Positions 7,963-16,114 of a DNA stretch of 33,333 bases are shown one piece after another; position 1 is the first letter of the stretch, and each line of letters opens with the position of its first letter. The notes beneath the pieces were generated by a model. That model ran no database searches, was not told the origin of the DNA, and saw only the letters and a list, made by a program, of their open reading frames with translations. The stretch is taken from contig CASFBR010000088.1 of the NCBI GenBank assembly GCA_949292795.1, forward strand, positions 1 to 33,333, given 5' to 3'. Source of the stretch: an uncultured Eubacteriales bacterium. GTDB lineage: Bacteria > Bacillota > Clostridia > Lachnospirales > Lachnospiraceae. The translations under genes were made by a program, and so were the position numbers.

Positions 7963-8083
7963 GCCGGGCGCCATGCCATACAAAAGCGCTGACTGCTTGC
8001 AGTCAAGCGCGTTTGTGTGGCATGGCATCGGGCGAAGCCCGTGACCGAGCGGAGCATGGCAAAGCGAGGTGAAGCCCGGCGAA
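7961..8083. repeat. Nested palindromic intergenic element A
   Basis: Outer 7-bp arms GCCGGGC (7963-7969) and GCCCGGC (8074-8080) enclose a very strong hairpin. 7971-7996 pairs with 7999-8025 over about 26 bp, with one wobble, one mismatch and one bulge. The right part carries GAGCGGAGC and AGCGAGG motifs like those in the element at 17082-17288. It begins at the ansA stop codon and has no T-run, so it is not an ordinary terminator, though it may protect or pause the RNA. Confidence 0.7.
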
Positions 8084-8123
8084 GGAAAATATACAGTTTG
8101 TTGGCACAGAAGGAGGATTATGA

Positions 8124-9005
8124 ATGACGCAGCAGAACAGGATGAAACATACACGGGATATATTGCTGGATATTGGAGCGGATCTTTTAGGATCACTGTT
8201 GTTTGCCATCGGCATTGTGTGCTTTACAGAACCGGCAAATATCGCGCCGGGCGGTGTATCCGGCCTGGCGATTATTTTGAATTATATATGGGATGTGCTT
8301 CCAATCGGCGGCGTGAGTATGGCAATCAATGTGCCTTTGATGATCCTGTCGTTTATGTTTCTCGGCCGCAGAGCATCCGTTAAAACGATATGCTCGCTTG
8401 TGATCAGCAGTTTGATGATCGACTGGGTAGCTGCACCTTTTTTCCCGGTGTACGTCGGAGAACCGCTTCTGGGAGCGGTTTTTGGCGGTGTCTTTATCGG
8501 CGCCGGTCTTGCCCTGATCTTTTTGCGGGGCTCCACAACCGGAGGTACAGAGATTGTCTCAAACCTGATGCGCCTGCGCTGGCCGCATATTTCCATGGGA
8601 CGTGCCATTCTTTTTGTGGACTTTGCGGTCATCGCCCTCTCTATCGTTGTTTTTGGAAATCTGGAGTCCGGTATGTATGGCATTATTTCATTGTTTTGCA
8701 GCACAAAGGTGATCGATGCGATTGTTTATGGTTTTGACCAGGGAAATATGGTGACTGTTGTTTCAGACAAAAATCCTGAGATTGCCCAGAGAATCCTTGA
8801 GGACATCGACCGGGGCGTGACGCTGCTTCATGGAAAGGGCGCCTATACCGGCCAGGAGAAAGAAGTACTCATATGCGCTGTGCGCAAATCCGAATTTGCA
8901 AAGCTTAAGTCAATCATCCGGGAAGTGGATCACGCTGCCTTTGTAGTGACAACTGAAGCCGGGGAAATTCTCGGTGAAGGCTTTAAACCGGTAAATAAGG
9001 ACTGA
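8124..9005 (+). CDS. YitT family membrane protein (DUF2179 C-terminal domain)
   Basis: A 293-residue protein with about five to six hydrophobic helices in residues 15-200. A soluble DUF2179 domain (about 215-290) follows, reading MVTVVSDKNPEIAQRIL to VVTTEAGEILGEGF. The conserved PANIAPGGVSGLAII and FLRGSTTGGTEIVS segments place it in the YitT family, whose transport role is not established. AGGAGG (8111-8116) is 7 bases before the ATG at 8124; an overlapping ATG at 8120 is in another frame. A perfect hairpin terminator follows directly. Confidence 0.88.
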   Translation: MTQQNRMKHTRDILLDIGADLLGSLLFAIGIVCFTEPANIAPGGVSGLAIILNYIWDVLPIGGVSMAINVPLMILSFMFLGRRASVKTICSLVISSLMIDWVAAPFFPVYVGEPLLGAVFGGVFIGAGLALIFLRGSTTGGTEIVSNLMRLRWPHISMGRAILFVDFAVIALSIVVFGNLESGMYGIISLFCSTKVIDAIVYGFDQGNMVTVVSDKNPEIAQRILEDIDRGVTLLHGKGAYTGQEKEVLICAVRKSEFAKLKSIIREVDHAAFVVTTEAGEILGEGFKPVNKD

Positions 9006-9008
9006 ATT

Positions 9009-9038
9009 GAAAAAGACGGTGGCAACACCGTCTTTTTC
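9009..9038. terminator. Bidirectional rho-independent terminator
   Basis: A perfect 13-bp stem (9009-9021 with 9026-9038) and GCAA tetraloop with A5 and T5 built into the arms. It ends both the YitT gene (plus) and the metallophosphoesterase gene (minus). The metallophosphoesterase stop codon (9037-9039) overlaps the stem. Confidence 0.92.
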
Positions 9039-9645
9039 ACGTTTGCAGCTTTTCTCCATAGGTAAAAACATACTTTTCGTAACCGTTGATGATCTGCGTA
9101 TCATTATACTGGGACAGCCGTGTATATTCTCTGCCATAGCTCATATGCACATGGCCGTGACAGAAATATTTCGGGTGATATTTGTCCATCAGACGGATGA
9201 AGCCCGAAAAGCCCTGATGCGGAAGGTCCTGGCCGTCGTTGAGCTGGAAGGCCGGAGAATGGGTCAGAAGAATATCAAACCCCTTATGGATCATCAGGGA
9301 AAAACGCAGCTTGCGTATGCGGGCGTTCATTTCTCTTTGTGTATACTGAAAAGGCCCGTTTTTATATTTCATGGAACCACCCAGACCGAGGATACGCACG
9401 CCGTTAAAATTATAAATTTTATCCTCAATACATGTGCATCCGATGGGCGGATCGTTGACGTAACGGGAATCGTGATTTCCGTGGACGTACAAAATGGGCG
9501 CCTTCGTAAAGCACGACAAAAACTGAAGATAGTGCGGGTTTAAATCCCCGCACGATAATATTAAATCAATGCCCTCCAATTTGCTTTTTTCAAAAAAATC
9601 CCAAAGCGACCGGGATTCCGTATCCGCAAGTACCATTATATTCAT
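9037..9645 (-). CDS. Calcineurin-like metallophosphoesterase
   Basis: A 202-residue protein with the metal-binding motif series of the calcineurin-like fold: LADTES (motif I), CGDLN (II), GNHDSR (III), THSPAF (IV) and CHGHVH (V). Motif I is usually D-x-H; here the His is replaced by Glu (D8-x-E10), so one metal ligand differs. The substrate is unknown; small family members hydrolyse cyclic nucleotides, nucleotides or phosphodiesters. AGAAGGAAA precedes the ATG. It lies 67 bp downstream of the BMP-domain gene on the same strand, with an 8-bp hairpin (9672-9679 with 9690-9697) in the gap, so the two may be cotranscribed. Confidence 0.85.
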   Translation of the reverse strand: MNIMVLADTESRSLWDFFEKSKLEGIDLILSCGDLNPHYLQFLSCFTKAPILYVHGNHDSRYVNDPPIGCTCIEDKIYNFNGVRILGLGGSMKYKNGPFQYTQREMNARIRKLRFSLMIHKGFDILLTHSPAFQLNDGQDLPHQGFSGFIRLMDKYHPKYFCHGHVHMSYGREYTRLSQYNDTQIINGYEKYVFTYGEKLQT

Positions 9646-9712
9646 AGCTTTTGTTTCCTTCTCATTTGCCGGTCATGCGCATGCTCTGACGCATGACAAA
9701 CACGGCCTTAAA

Positions 9713-11626
9713 TTATGCGTCCGGGGCAATGCCGTAATGTACGGCAACCTTGCGCGCATCTTTCACAAGTTCATCCAGCGTGGGGATCGTTCCCACAACA
9801 TTATCCACGAGCCAGTCCATGACAATAACGTCCTCCGGCTCCATTATCTGCTGAGCTTCACACATAAGCTCCTGCTCCTGATTGTAGAGCGGCCCTGTGA
9901 ATGGAACAAATGTATTATTACATATCGAAGCTTTTAAAATATTCATCAGCTGCTCGAGACCGGCAGGAATTTTGTCAGAATCGATCAGGTCAATGACCCC
10001 GGCAGACATGCCCCACCAATAATTAAGTGCCTGAAGATCATCAGTTTCATCGTCAAGCTTCCATGCGCCGTTTAAAATACTGCGGATGATCCGTTCATAA
10101 AAAACGCCCCAGTGCCAGATCGGCATAGCCAGATTCGTCTTGACATTATTTTTTTCAGCGTACAGTCCGAACTCACGGGAGTGGCTGCTTGGATTGATCA
10201 TTTCCTTGTCGGAGATGATGACAATATCCTCCTTGCGGAATTTTTCGTAAGGATCGCTGTCCTTTAACGTTGACCATTCCAGATAAACCTTAGCATCCGG
10301 ATTGACCATTTTCGCGCCAAGGGCAAATGCGTTGATATTTGCCGTCATACCGTAGATCGGATAATCGGCAATGTAGCCAATCTTATTATTGCGCGTAAGT
10401 GCCCCGGCCATAACACCGGATAAAAATTTTGCTTCATACATCCGGCCGTAGTATGTACGGATATAGCGGTGCGGAATGTTTAAGGAGCAGTTGAGCACCC
10501 GGATTTCCGGATGGGCGATGGCTGATTTGAGACTGTCGTTGACAAATTCGGGAGTGGTTGTAAAAATGACATTGTATCCGTTGGCAATGGCCTGCTCAAT
10601 GGCGTCGTAGGCATCGCCGGGCTCAATATTGTCAATACAGCATGTCTCGATCGTATCGCCGAATACCTGATCCAGATGGGCGCGGCCAAGCTCATGGCCG
10701 TAGGTCCAGGCAGATGTTTCTGCGGTTTTATTGTGAATAAAGGCAACCCGCAGATGCTCAGGGCTTGACGGAAGAAGCTTGCTGAAAATACTTTTCTTTG
10801 GCGTTTCCTCGTTGGGAACCATCAGCAGAGCCACAGATTCATCTTTGTTGACAAGCACAAATTCATCCCAGATTTTTGTCATATTATTGCGGATCGTGGC
10901 CGGTGTATCTTCAAGCAGAGACGCATAATCAAACAGCTCGATATAAATGAGCATCGCATCGGCTGGCGTACAGGCAAGCTGACCGCCGCCGAGGGCGGAA
11001 AACTCACGGTTAAAGGCCAGCCAGGATGAGCGGAAAAGCGCCTGTTCATCCTGAGTCCACGGGGTGTTTGTACAGTTGTCAAGAATGCTCATCAGGCGGC
11101 GGTAGCTGCCCTCCCGGGAAAACCATACATAATTAATCTTGGAAACCTCATAAAATTCCAGATATTCATAATACAGTTTGATTTCAGGATCGTCGCTGCG
11201 TTTGGGAACAAGACGGGTAACTGTGCCATAGACGCTGACCGAGCCAAGATACTTCGATACGCTGACGCGTTTATTGCCTTCTACGATATAATATCTGCCT
11301 AAAAATTCGTAGGCAATAACCGGGTCACGCTGTCCTTCCTCGATGAGCGCATCTACGAGCTGTGACCATTTGGTTGCAAATTCGGACTTTTCTTCAAGTA
11401 ACGGCATGAAGTTGGACGCGAATGCGGTGGTGCGTCCTTCTGTGCTGGTGCCGACGATAAGGTCCAAAGGAATATCAATAGTACCCAGCTTTGTGCGGGT
11501 TTCAATGTCTGTCTGAGCCAGAAGATCGTCCAGCACCGGAAGGTAAGGATAATTACCGGAAGACGCCTGCTCACGATATTTTTTCTGACCAAGCTTTAGC
11601 GCTTTCTCATAATCTTCCATAGACAT
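9713..11626 (-). CDS. Cytoplasmic ParB-like / BMP (PnrA-like) domain fusion protein
   Basis: A 637-residue protein without signal peptide or lipobox. Residues about 45-140 resemble a ParB/sulfiredoxin-like domain, with IDIPLDLIVGT, RDPVIAYEF and YYIVEGNKRVSVSKYLG. Residues about 290-600 are a basic-membrane-protein (BMP/PnrA, Med-like) periplasmic-binding fold that in other proteins binds nucleosides, with RVAFIHNK, GYNVIFTTTPEF and KIGYIADYPIYG. A middle helical part (150-260) joins them. Such a binding domain is normally exported, so the cytoplasmic location suggests a nucleoside or nucleotide sensor (inference). The ATG at 11626 is chosen because GGAGG (11640-11636) is 9 bases away; a TTG at 11635 abuts the site. 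No transporter genes adjoin it. Confidence 0.75.
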   Translation of the reverse strand: MSMEDYEKALKLGQKKYREQASSGNYPYLPVLDDLLAQTDIETRTKLGTIDIPLDLIVGTSTEGRTTAFASNFMPLLEEKSEFATKWSQLVDALIEEGQRDPVIAYEFLGRYYIVEGNKRVSVSKYLGSVSVYGTVTRLVPKRSDDPEIKLYYEYLEFYEVSKINYVWFSREGSYRRLMSILDNCTNTPWTQDEQALFRSSWLAFNREFSALGGGQLACTPADAMLIYIELFDYASLLEDTPATIRNNMTKIWDEFVLVNKDESVALLMVPNEETPKKSIFSKLLPSSPEHLRVAFIHNKTAETSAWTYGHELGRAHLDQVFGDTIETCCIDNIEPGDAYDAIEQAIANGYNVIFTTTPEFVNDSLKSAIAHPEIRVLNCSLNIPHRYIRTYYGRMYEAKFLSGVMAGALTRNNKIGYIADYPIYGMTANINAFALGAKMVNPDAKVYLEWSTLKDSDPYEKFRKEDIVIISDKEMINPSSHSREFGLYAEKNNVKTNLAMPIWHWGVFYERIIRSILNGAWKLDDETDDLQALNYWWGMSAGVIDLIDSDKIPAGLEQLMNILKASICNNTFVPFTGPLYNQEQELMCEAQQIMEPEDVIVMDWLVDNVVGTIPTLDELVKDARKVAVHYGIAPDA

Positions 11627-11678
11627 AGGAATCAACCTCCTTATAAAGCGTATGTATCAAAAATATAAAATTTACGGA

Positions 11679-11708
11679 TTGACAAATAAAATGGTTACAA
11701 CTTATTAT
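11679..11708 (+). promoter_or_regulatory. Plus-strand promoter, overlapping an opposing promoter
   Basis: TTGACA (11679-11684), an 18-base spacer and TATTAT (11703-11708). It points toward the AEC transporter gene but would give a leader of over 200 nt. A second plus promoter lies closer to that gene. Confidence 0.55.
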
Positions 11709-11734
11709 ATGCAGCAGCTATGCAGATTTGTCAA
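11704..11734 (-). promoter_or_regulatory. Minus-strand promoter of the ParB-like/BMP gene
   Basis: Read on the minus strand: TTGACA (11734-11729), a 19-base spacer and TATAAT (11709-11704). It sits about 80 bases ahead of the ATG at 11626. Its -10 box overlaps the -10 box of the plus-strand promoter. Confidence 0.6.
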
Positions 11735-11892
11735 GGTCTTTTTTGGCAGGTCTGTCCGATCGGTTAAAGCATATCTGCACAGGAAAAGACATTCCCTTAA
11801 TCCTTATCGATTGTCCCCGGTTTTGACGGGATATGTGTGAAATGATCTTAAATTATATGTTTCATGTTATAAACAAATATTAAATAATATAT

Positions 11893-11921
11893 TTTACAAT
11901 ATCAAAAAAATACTCTACAAT
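11893..11921 (+). promoter_or_regulatory. Promoter of the AEC transporter gene
   Basis: TTTACA (11893-11898), a 17-base spacer and TACAAT (11916-11921), placed about 36 bases before the ATG at 11958 in very AT-rich DNA. Confidence 0.6.
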
Positions 11922-11957
11922 ATTAATAAAAACAAGGATTTGGGAGGAAAAGCAGCT

Positions 11958-12878
11958 ATGGAATTTATGAATGTACTGGTGACACAGGTGTGCATCATGT
12001 TTTTATTAATGATGATAGGAGTTTTGCTGTTTCGTACAAAGAAAATATCGGTTCAGGGCAGTAAGGATATAGGAAATATTCTCGTCTATGTTATTATGCC
12101 CTGCGTAGTTGTCAATGCATATATGACGGAGTTTTCTATGGAACGGCTGCGGGGACTTGCCATTGCATTCGGACTGTCTGCCGCCGCGCTTGCGCTAGCC
12201 ATGGCGCTGTCGGCGCTGCTGTTTCGGCGGCATCCGATTGAAAATTTTGGAACGGCCTTTTCCAATGCGGGATTTATGGGAATCCCCATCGTACAGGCGG
12301 TGCTTGGAAGCGAGGCGGTATTTTATGTATCCGCCTTTGTGGCGCTTTTAAACTTTTTGCAGTGGACTTACGGTGTTTTCGTGATCACGGGTGACCGGCG
12401 GCAGATTAGCGCGAAAAAAATCGTGACGAATCCGATTCTCATCAGTATGGTTGTGGGGATTTTAGCATTTGTCCTGCCGGTGGAAGTCCCCGGCATGATT
12501 ACCGGAACCTTATCGCTGATTGCCGGTATGAATGCGCCGATGGCGATGATTAGTATTGGTATTTATCTGGCGCAGACACGTCTGTCAGAGCTTATTTTAG
12601 ATAAAACGGCGTGGCTTTCAGCACTTGTTCGGCTCTTTGTGATCCCGGCGGTAACGCTTGGGCTTTTAAGCCTTGTGCCAGACCGGTATATGCTGATTAA
12701 AATGGCTGTGCTCATGGTGGCAGTAACGCCGGTGGGCTCCAATGTGGCCATATTTGCACAAATTCATAATAAGGATTATACTCAGGCTGTTAAGAGTGTC
12801 TGCTTAAGCTCTGTGCTTTCATTAATCTCCATCCCTGCAGTCATCAGCCTGGCCAGCCACCTGTGGTATTTTGAGTGA
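11958..12878 (+). CDS. AEC family transporter (auxin efflux carrier-like permease)
   Basis: A 306-residue membrane protein with about ten helices. The family features are visible: the N-terminal GVLLFRTKKIS segment, DIGNILVYVIMPCVVVNAYM in helix 2, SNAGFMGIPIVQAVLGSEAVFY, and near the end AVTPVGSNVAIFAQ. In bacteria AEC proteins export or import small organic acids such as malate or malonate; the substrate here is not known. GGAGG at 11943-11947 lies 10 bases before ATG 11958, preferred over a TTG at 11940. The convergent LysR-type gene may control it, as LysR genes often adjoin such permeases (inference). A duplicated palindrome begins at its stop codon. Confidence 0.88.
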   Translation: MEFMNVLVTQVCIMFLLMMIGVLLFRTKKISVQGSKDIGNILVYVIMPCVVVNAYMTEFSMERLRGLAIAFGLSAAALALAMALSALLFRRHPIENFGTAFSNAGFMGIPIVQAVLGSEAVFYVSAFVALLNFLQWTYGVFVITGDRRQISAKKIVTNPILISMVVGILAFVLPVEVPGMITGTLSLIAGMNAPMAMISIGIYLAQTRLSELILDKTAWLSALVRLFVIPAVTLGLLSLVPDRYMLIKMAVLMVAVTPVGSNVAIFAQIHNKDYTQAVKSVCLSSVLSLISIPAVISLASHLWYFE

Positions 12879-13052
12879 TAAGCCCGGCAAGCAGCTGCCG
12901 TGCTCGCACGAGCAGGTATTTGCCGGGCAACAGCCAGCGAGCGGCGTAAGCCGCGAGATGGTAGTGATAAGCCCGGCAAGCAGCAGCCGTGCTCGCACGA
13001 GCAGGTATTTGCCGGGCGATGGTCAGCGGGCGGCGGCAGCTGCGAGTTCCAA
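12875..13052. repeat. Duplicated palindromic intergenic element B (two 89-bp units)
   Basis: Units start at 12875 and 12964. The first 54 bp of each are identical except for one base. Each has an outer stem GCCCGGCAA / TTGCCGGGC (12882-12890 with 12920-12928; 12971-12979 with 13009-13017) and an inner TGCTCG-CA-CGAGCA hairpin. The second half of each unit diverges. The first unit starts over the AEC stop codon; the second runs into the 3' end of the convergent LysR gene and supplies its last codons. There is no T-run. Confidence 0.8.
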
Positions 13053-14087
13053 AAAGTAGTCTTTCAGAAAATCCCGCAGCAGCAGCGCGCTGCTGCTTAA
13101 GTAGCGGTTTTTGTGCCAGGTCAGCACGATGTCCCGGCGGCAGCAAATATCGGAGATGGGCCGGGTAACGATCCCGGAAGCTTCCATTTTAGGCCAGGTG
13201 ATTTCCGGGATCATGGCAATACCCATGTTTAGCCCAAGCAGCTCCCGAAATGCCTGTGGATTATCACAGGAAAGCGAAATCCTTGGCTCAAATCCGGCCA
13301 GAGCGCAATAATAGCGGGTAATCTGAAAAAGATTTGAGCTTTTGTGAAGGCTGGCAAAGGGCCACGAGGCGAGTTCCTTAAGTGTCAGTGATTTTTTCTC
13401 AGTCAGAGGATGACCGGAGGGCAGCGCGATCACAAGGGGTTCTGTGAGTAAAATACAACGGTTTTTGTCCGGTGCGGGTGCCTGTCCGGCGGATGCGGCC
13501 GGCTCACCGCTGGCGGACACATTGTCTGAAGGCACAGACGTATCGCCGGAGAACAGAGATGTATCGCCGGAGAACACAGGCGTATCACCGGAGACCACAG
13601 CCGTATTTCCGGAGAATGCGGATGTATTTCCGGAAAACGCGGACGTATTTCCGGAGGAGACAGCCGCGCTTATGGTCAGGTCAATATCCGGGATATTGTC
13701 CGTGGCGGCGGTAGATTGGGTAATCTGAAACTGTATTTTCGGATAAAGCCGGGTAAATTTGCCAAGGATGTCCGGAAGCAGCGACGAAGCGGCCTGGACA
13801 CAGAGCGTAACCTTCTGCCAGGGATTGGCCATAGCATCCGCAAGCTCAGCTCTGGCATCGGACAGCGCGCCGAGGGCGGTATCGGTATATTTTAAGAAAA
13901 TACGCCCAAAATCATTGAGCTGGATATGCCGGCCGATGCGGTCAAAAAGCGGCGTCCCAAGCTCATGCTCCAGACGCCGGATCGTCTGGCTTAGAGCGGG
14001 CTGGGCAATCTGAAGCTTCCGGGCAGCTGCGGAAATATGTTCGCAGCGGGCAGTTACCTGAAAATAATAAAGCTGAAGAAGTTCCAT
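13023..14087 (-). CDS. LysR family transcriptional regulator with a 65-residue repeat insertion
   Basis: A 354-residue LysR-type regulator. Residues 1-60 form the winged HTH (LQLYYFQVTARCEHISAAAR, then LSQTIRRLEHELGTPLFDR). The rest is the two-lobed effector-binding domain. Normal members are about 290-300 residues; the excess is explained by an insertion at residues 144-208. It begins with six heptads of SGNTSAF type (145-186) and continues with a Ser/Ala/Pro-rich stretch. It falls within the first effector lobe, so it probably forms a flexible surface loop. AAGGAG lies 6 bases before ATG 14087; a TTG at 14093 abuts the site and is not used. The C-terminal Ala-rich end comes from element B. 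It is divergent from the carboxylesterase and convergent with the AEC gene, both possible targets. Confidence 0.88.
   Translation of the reverse strand: MELLQLYYFQVTARCEHISAAARKLQIAQPALSQTIRRLEHELGTPLFDRIGRHIQLNDFGRIFLKYTDTALGALSDARAELADAMANPWQKVTLCVQAASSLLPDILGKFTRLYPKIQFQITQSTAATDNIPDIDLTISAAVSSGNTSAFSGNTSAFSGNTAVVSGDTPVFSGDTSLFSGDTSVPSDNVSASGEPAASAGQAPAPDKNRCILLTEPLVIALPSGHPLTEKKSLTLKELASWPFASLHKSSNLFQITRYYCALAGFEPRISLSCDNPQAFRELLGLNMGIAMIPEITWPKMEASGIVTRPISDICCRRDIVLTWHKNRYLSSSALLLRDFLKDYFLELAAAAAR
13540..13665. repeat. 21-bp minisatellite inside the LysR gene, six units
   Basis: Units begin at 13540, 13561, 13582, 13603, 13624 and 13645, each 21 bp with the core GTAT..CCGGA, plus a diverged unit just before 13540. 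As 21 is a multiple of three, gain or loss of a unit keeps the frame and changes the protein by seven residues. Confidence 0.9.
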
Positions 14088-14220
14088 GGACAACTCCTTT
14101 CTGTATGCGTGTGATGCCTTGTTTTATCCGCACAGCATCACCTGATTTATGGAAATGGTCTGTCTATGAGTATAAACAAATCATCAATAATGTGCAAGCT
14201 GTGTTAAAGGGGTGTTAAAA

Positions 14221-16092
14221 ATGGATAAGAGGATTGATGTAATGACAACAGGCGGTATGGTGTCCGGTATTTGTTCCGGCGGTTATGCGGAATTTAAGGG
14301 CATACCTTTTGCGCGCGCCGGACGGTTTAAACGTCCGGAACCGGTGCGCTGAGAAGGCGTCCGGGATGCGTCGGTGTTTGGAAAGAAGGCGATGCAGGTT
14401 TTCGGGCCGCCGGCGGCTCCATGGGAAAAGCCTCAGACCCGGGATGAATTTGACGAGGATTGCCTGAATTTAAATATTTATGTGCCGGAAACCTTCGTAA
14501 GCCTTCCTGAAGATGGCAGTGAAAATGGCAGTATTTCGGAAATCCGTCCGACAAGCTGTCCGACAATCCGTCCGGCGAAAACGGCCGGTCATGGAACGGC
14601 GTCTGAAAATGGCGGAGGACTTCCGGTGCTCGTGGAGGTTCACGGCGGTGCATTTCAAAATGGAAGTAACCAGGAGCACCTGCCGGCACAGATTATCCGG
14701 GATCAGCGCTTGATCTATGTGTCTGTAAATTACCGCCTTGGCATTTTTGGATTTTTATATCTGGGCGGTCTGGAAGAAAAAAATGGAGACAAACAGGCAG
14801 ATGCCGCTTCTGGAATCGGCTGCCGGGAAAATGCGCCGCAGGACAGATGCCCGGACGCTGCACCGGAGCTTTCCGGCAACCTTGGCCTGATGGATCTGAT
14901 GGCATCAATACGATGGATTTATGAAAATATTTCGGCCTTTGGCGGCGATCCGGAGCGTATGACCCTTATGGGCAGCTCAGCCGGGGCAAAGGCGATTGCA
15001 GCGCTGATGTGTACGCCCAAGTTAAAGCGCTATGTACACCGAGTGATCCTTTCCAGCGGTGCCACACAAAGCATCCGGGATAAAAAAACGGCAGGAATCA
15101 TTGCAAATCGGTTTATGGATCAGCTCTGCCAGATACTTGAAAATCAGCCGTCAGCAGATGGCGGGGCCAAAGACAGCCGTGAAGGGAAAGCCGACTGCCT
15201 GCCGCCGGACGGCAGTAAGCGCCTGACGATTCGTGAGCTTATGGAGCTTCCGGCGGACATTTTGATTGAGGCGCAGAAGCGGCTGTGTGATAACCCGGGC
15301 AATACATGTATGTTCGGCCCTGTGGCAGATGGTATCTTTCTTCCGGAAAATGCCTCTGAGATCGCGGCCCGGGGAACTTTATGGGAAGGCAGCGCCATGA
15401 TTGGCTCCAGTATGCACGAACTGGTATTTTATAAAATGCTGAATCCGGATTTTGCCCCAAAAGCTCCGGAAATAGCAAAGTTTCTCTTTGGGAAAAATGC
15501 ATCTGTGGCCCGGGCGGATTTTAAACGGCTTTGTGATGAATATACGTCAGAGCACGGATGTGAGCCTTCCGGAGAGCAGATGTCAGACATATGGGTCCGG
15601 ATTCTGACCGATTATATGTACCGCACATACAGCTATCGTCTGGCGCGTCGTCTGGCAGCCCGGGGATCAAAGGTCTGGCAGTACAGCGTTGCCTTTGAAC
15701 CGGCACTCCACTGCTTTGACCAGTCACTCGCCTTTGCCAAACCCCTTCCGGTATTTTTTAACGGGCAGGAGCATATGGCAAAGGCAAAAGCACTGGGACA
15801 GGAGATTTATAAAAGCTTTATACAATTTATAACATCCGGCGACCCAAACGGTGCCGCGTCGTCTGCTGCTTCCGGCGTCACAGAAAACGGGAGTGCCGCA
15901 TCGTCGGCCGCTTCCGGCGTCATGGCAGCCGGAAGCTATGATACCTCCTCTGAAAAGTCGGCCATCAGACGCTGGCCCTGCCTGACGGCAGAATCACCGG
16001 TGCAGATGGTCTGGGACGAACATAGCTGTGTTTGCCCGGTAACCCGTGACGATGTGCTGGAGGGGATTGGAGAAGCAGTATTTGTGCTGTAA
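14221..16092 (+). pseudogene. Carboxylesterase (type B), interrupted by an in-frame TGA at codon 44
   Basis: The frame starts at ATG 14221 (MDKRIDVMTTGGMVSG) and matches the alpha/beta-hydrolase type B carboxylesterases through FKGIPFARAGRFKRPEPV. It then meets TGA at 14350-14352, exactly where the family has a Trp (usually P-W-x-G-V-R-D-A), so a TGG to TGA change is likely. The same frame continues to 16092. All catalytic parts are kept: GSSAG nucleophile elbow, Glu in SSMHELVF, and His in LHCFDQSLAF. A GTG at 14374 could restart translation but has no ribosome binding site and would lack the first strands. Two hydrophilic insertions (DNA about 14510-14630 and 15851-15960) are unusual. Alternatives are a sequencing error or stop-codon readthrough. 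A LysR gene is divergent from it. Confidence 0.8.
15851..15934 (+). repeat. 42-bp tandem repeat inside the carboxylesterase frame
   Basis: Copies start at 15851 and 15893 and encode two versions of a 14-residue Ala/Ser/Gly segment around SSAASGV. It expands a loop between GDPNG and RRWPCLTAESPV, which are adjacent in ordinary family members. Confidence 0.75.
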
Positions 16093-16114
16093 AACGTGCG
16101 GACAGAGTAAAGTC

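Larger units (their letters stand above)
11627..11957. other. Divergent intergenic region between the BMP-domain and AEC genes
   Basis: This AT-rich 331-bp region holds the two interlocked promoters at 11679-11734 and a third promoter at 11893-11921, with no clear terminator or RNA gene. A 62-codon plus-strand frame at 11652-11840 has no ribosome binding site and overlaps both promoters, so it is not called. Confidence 0.55.

Noticed and set aside
11652-11840. 62-codon plus-strand frame between the BMP and AEC genes
   Set aside because: No ribosome binding site and it covers two well-formed promoters.
14350-14352. Selenocysteine codon in the carboxylesterase
   Set aside because: The position corresponds to a structural Trp, not a catalytic Cys, and no SECIS-like hairpin was recognised just after it.
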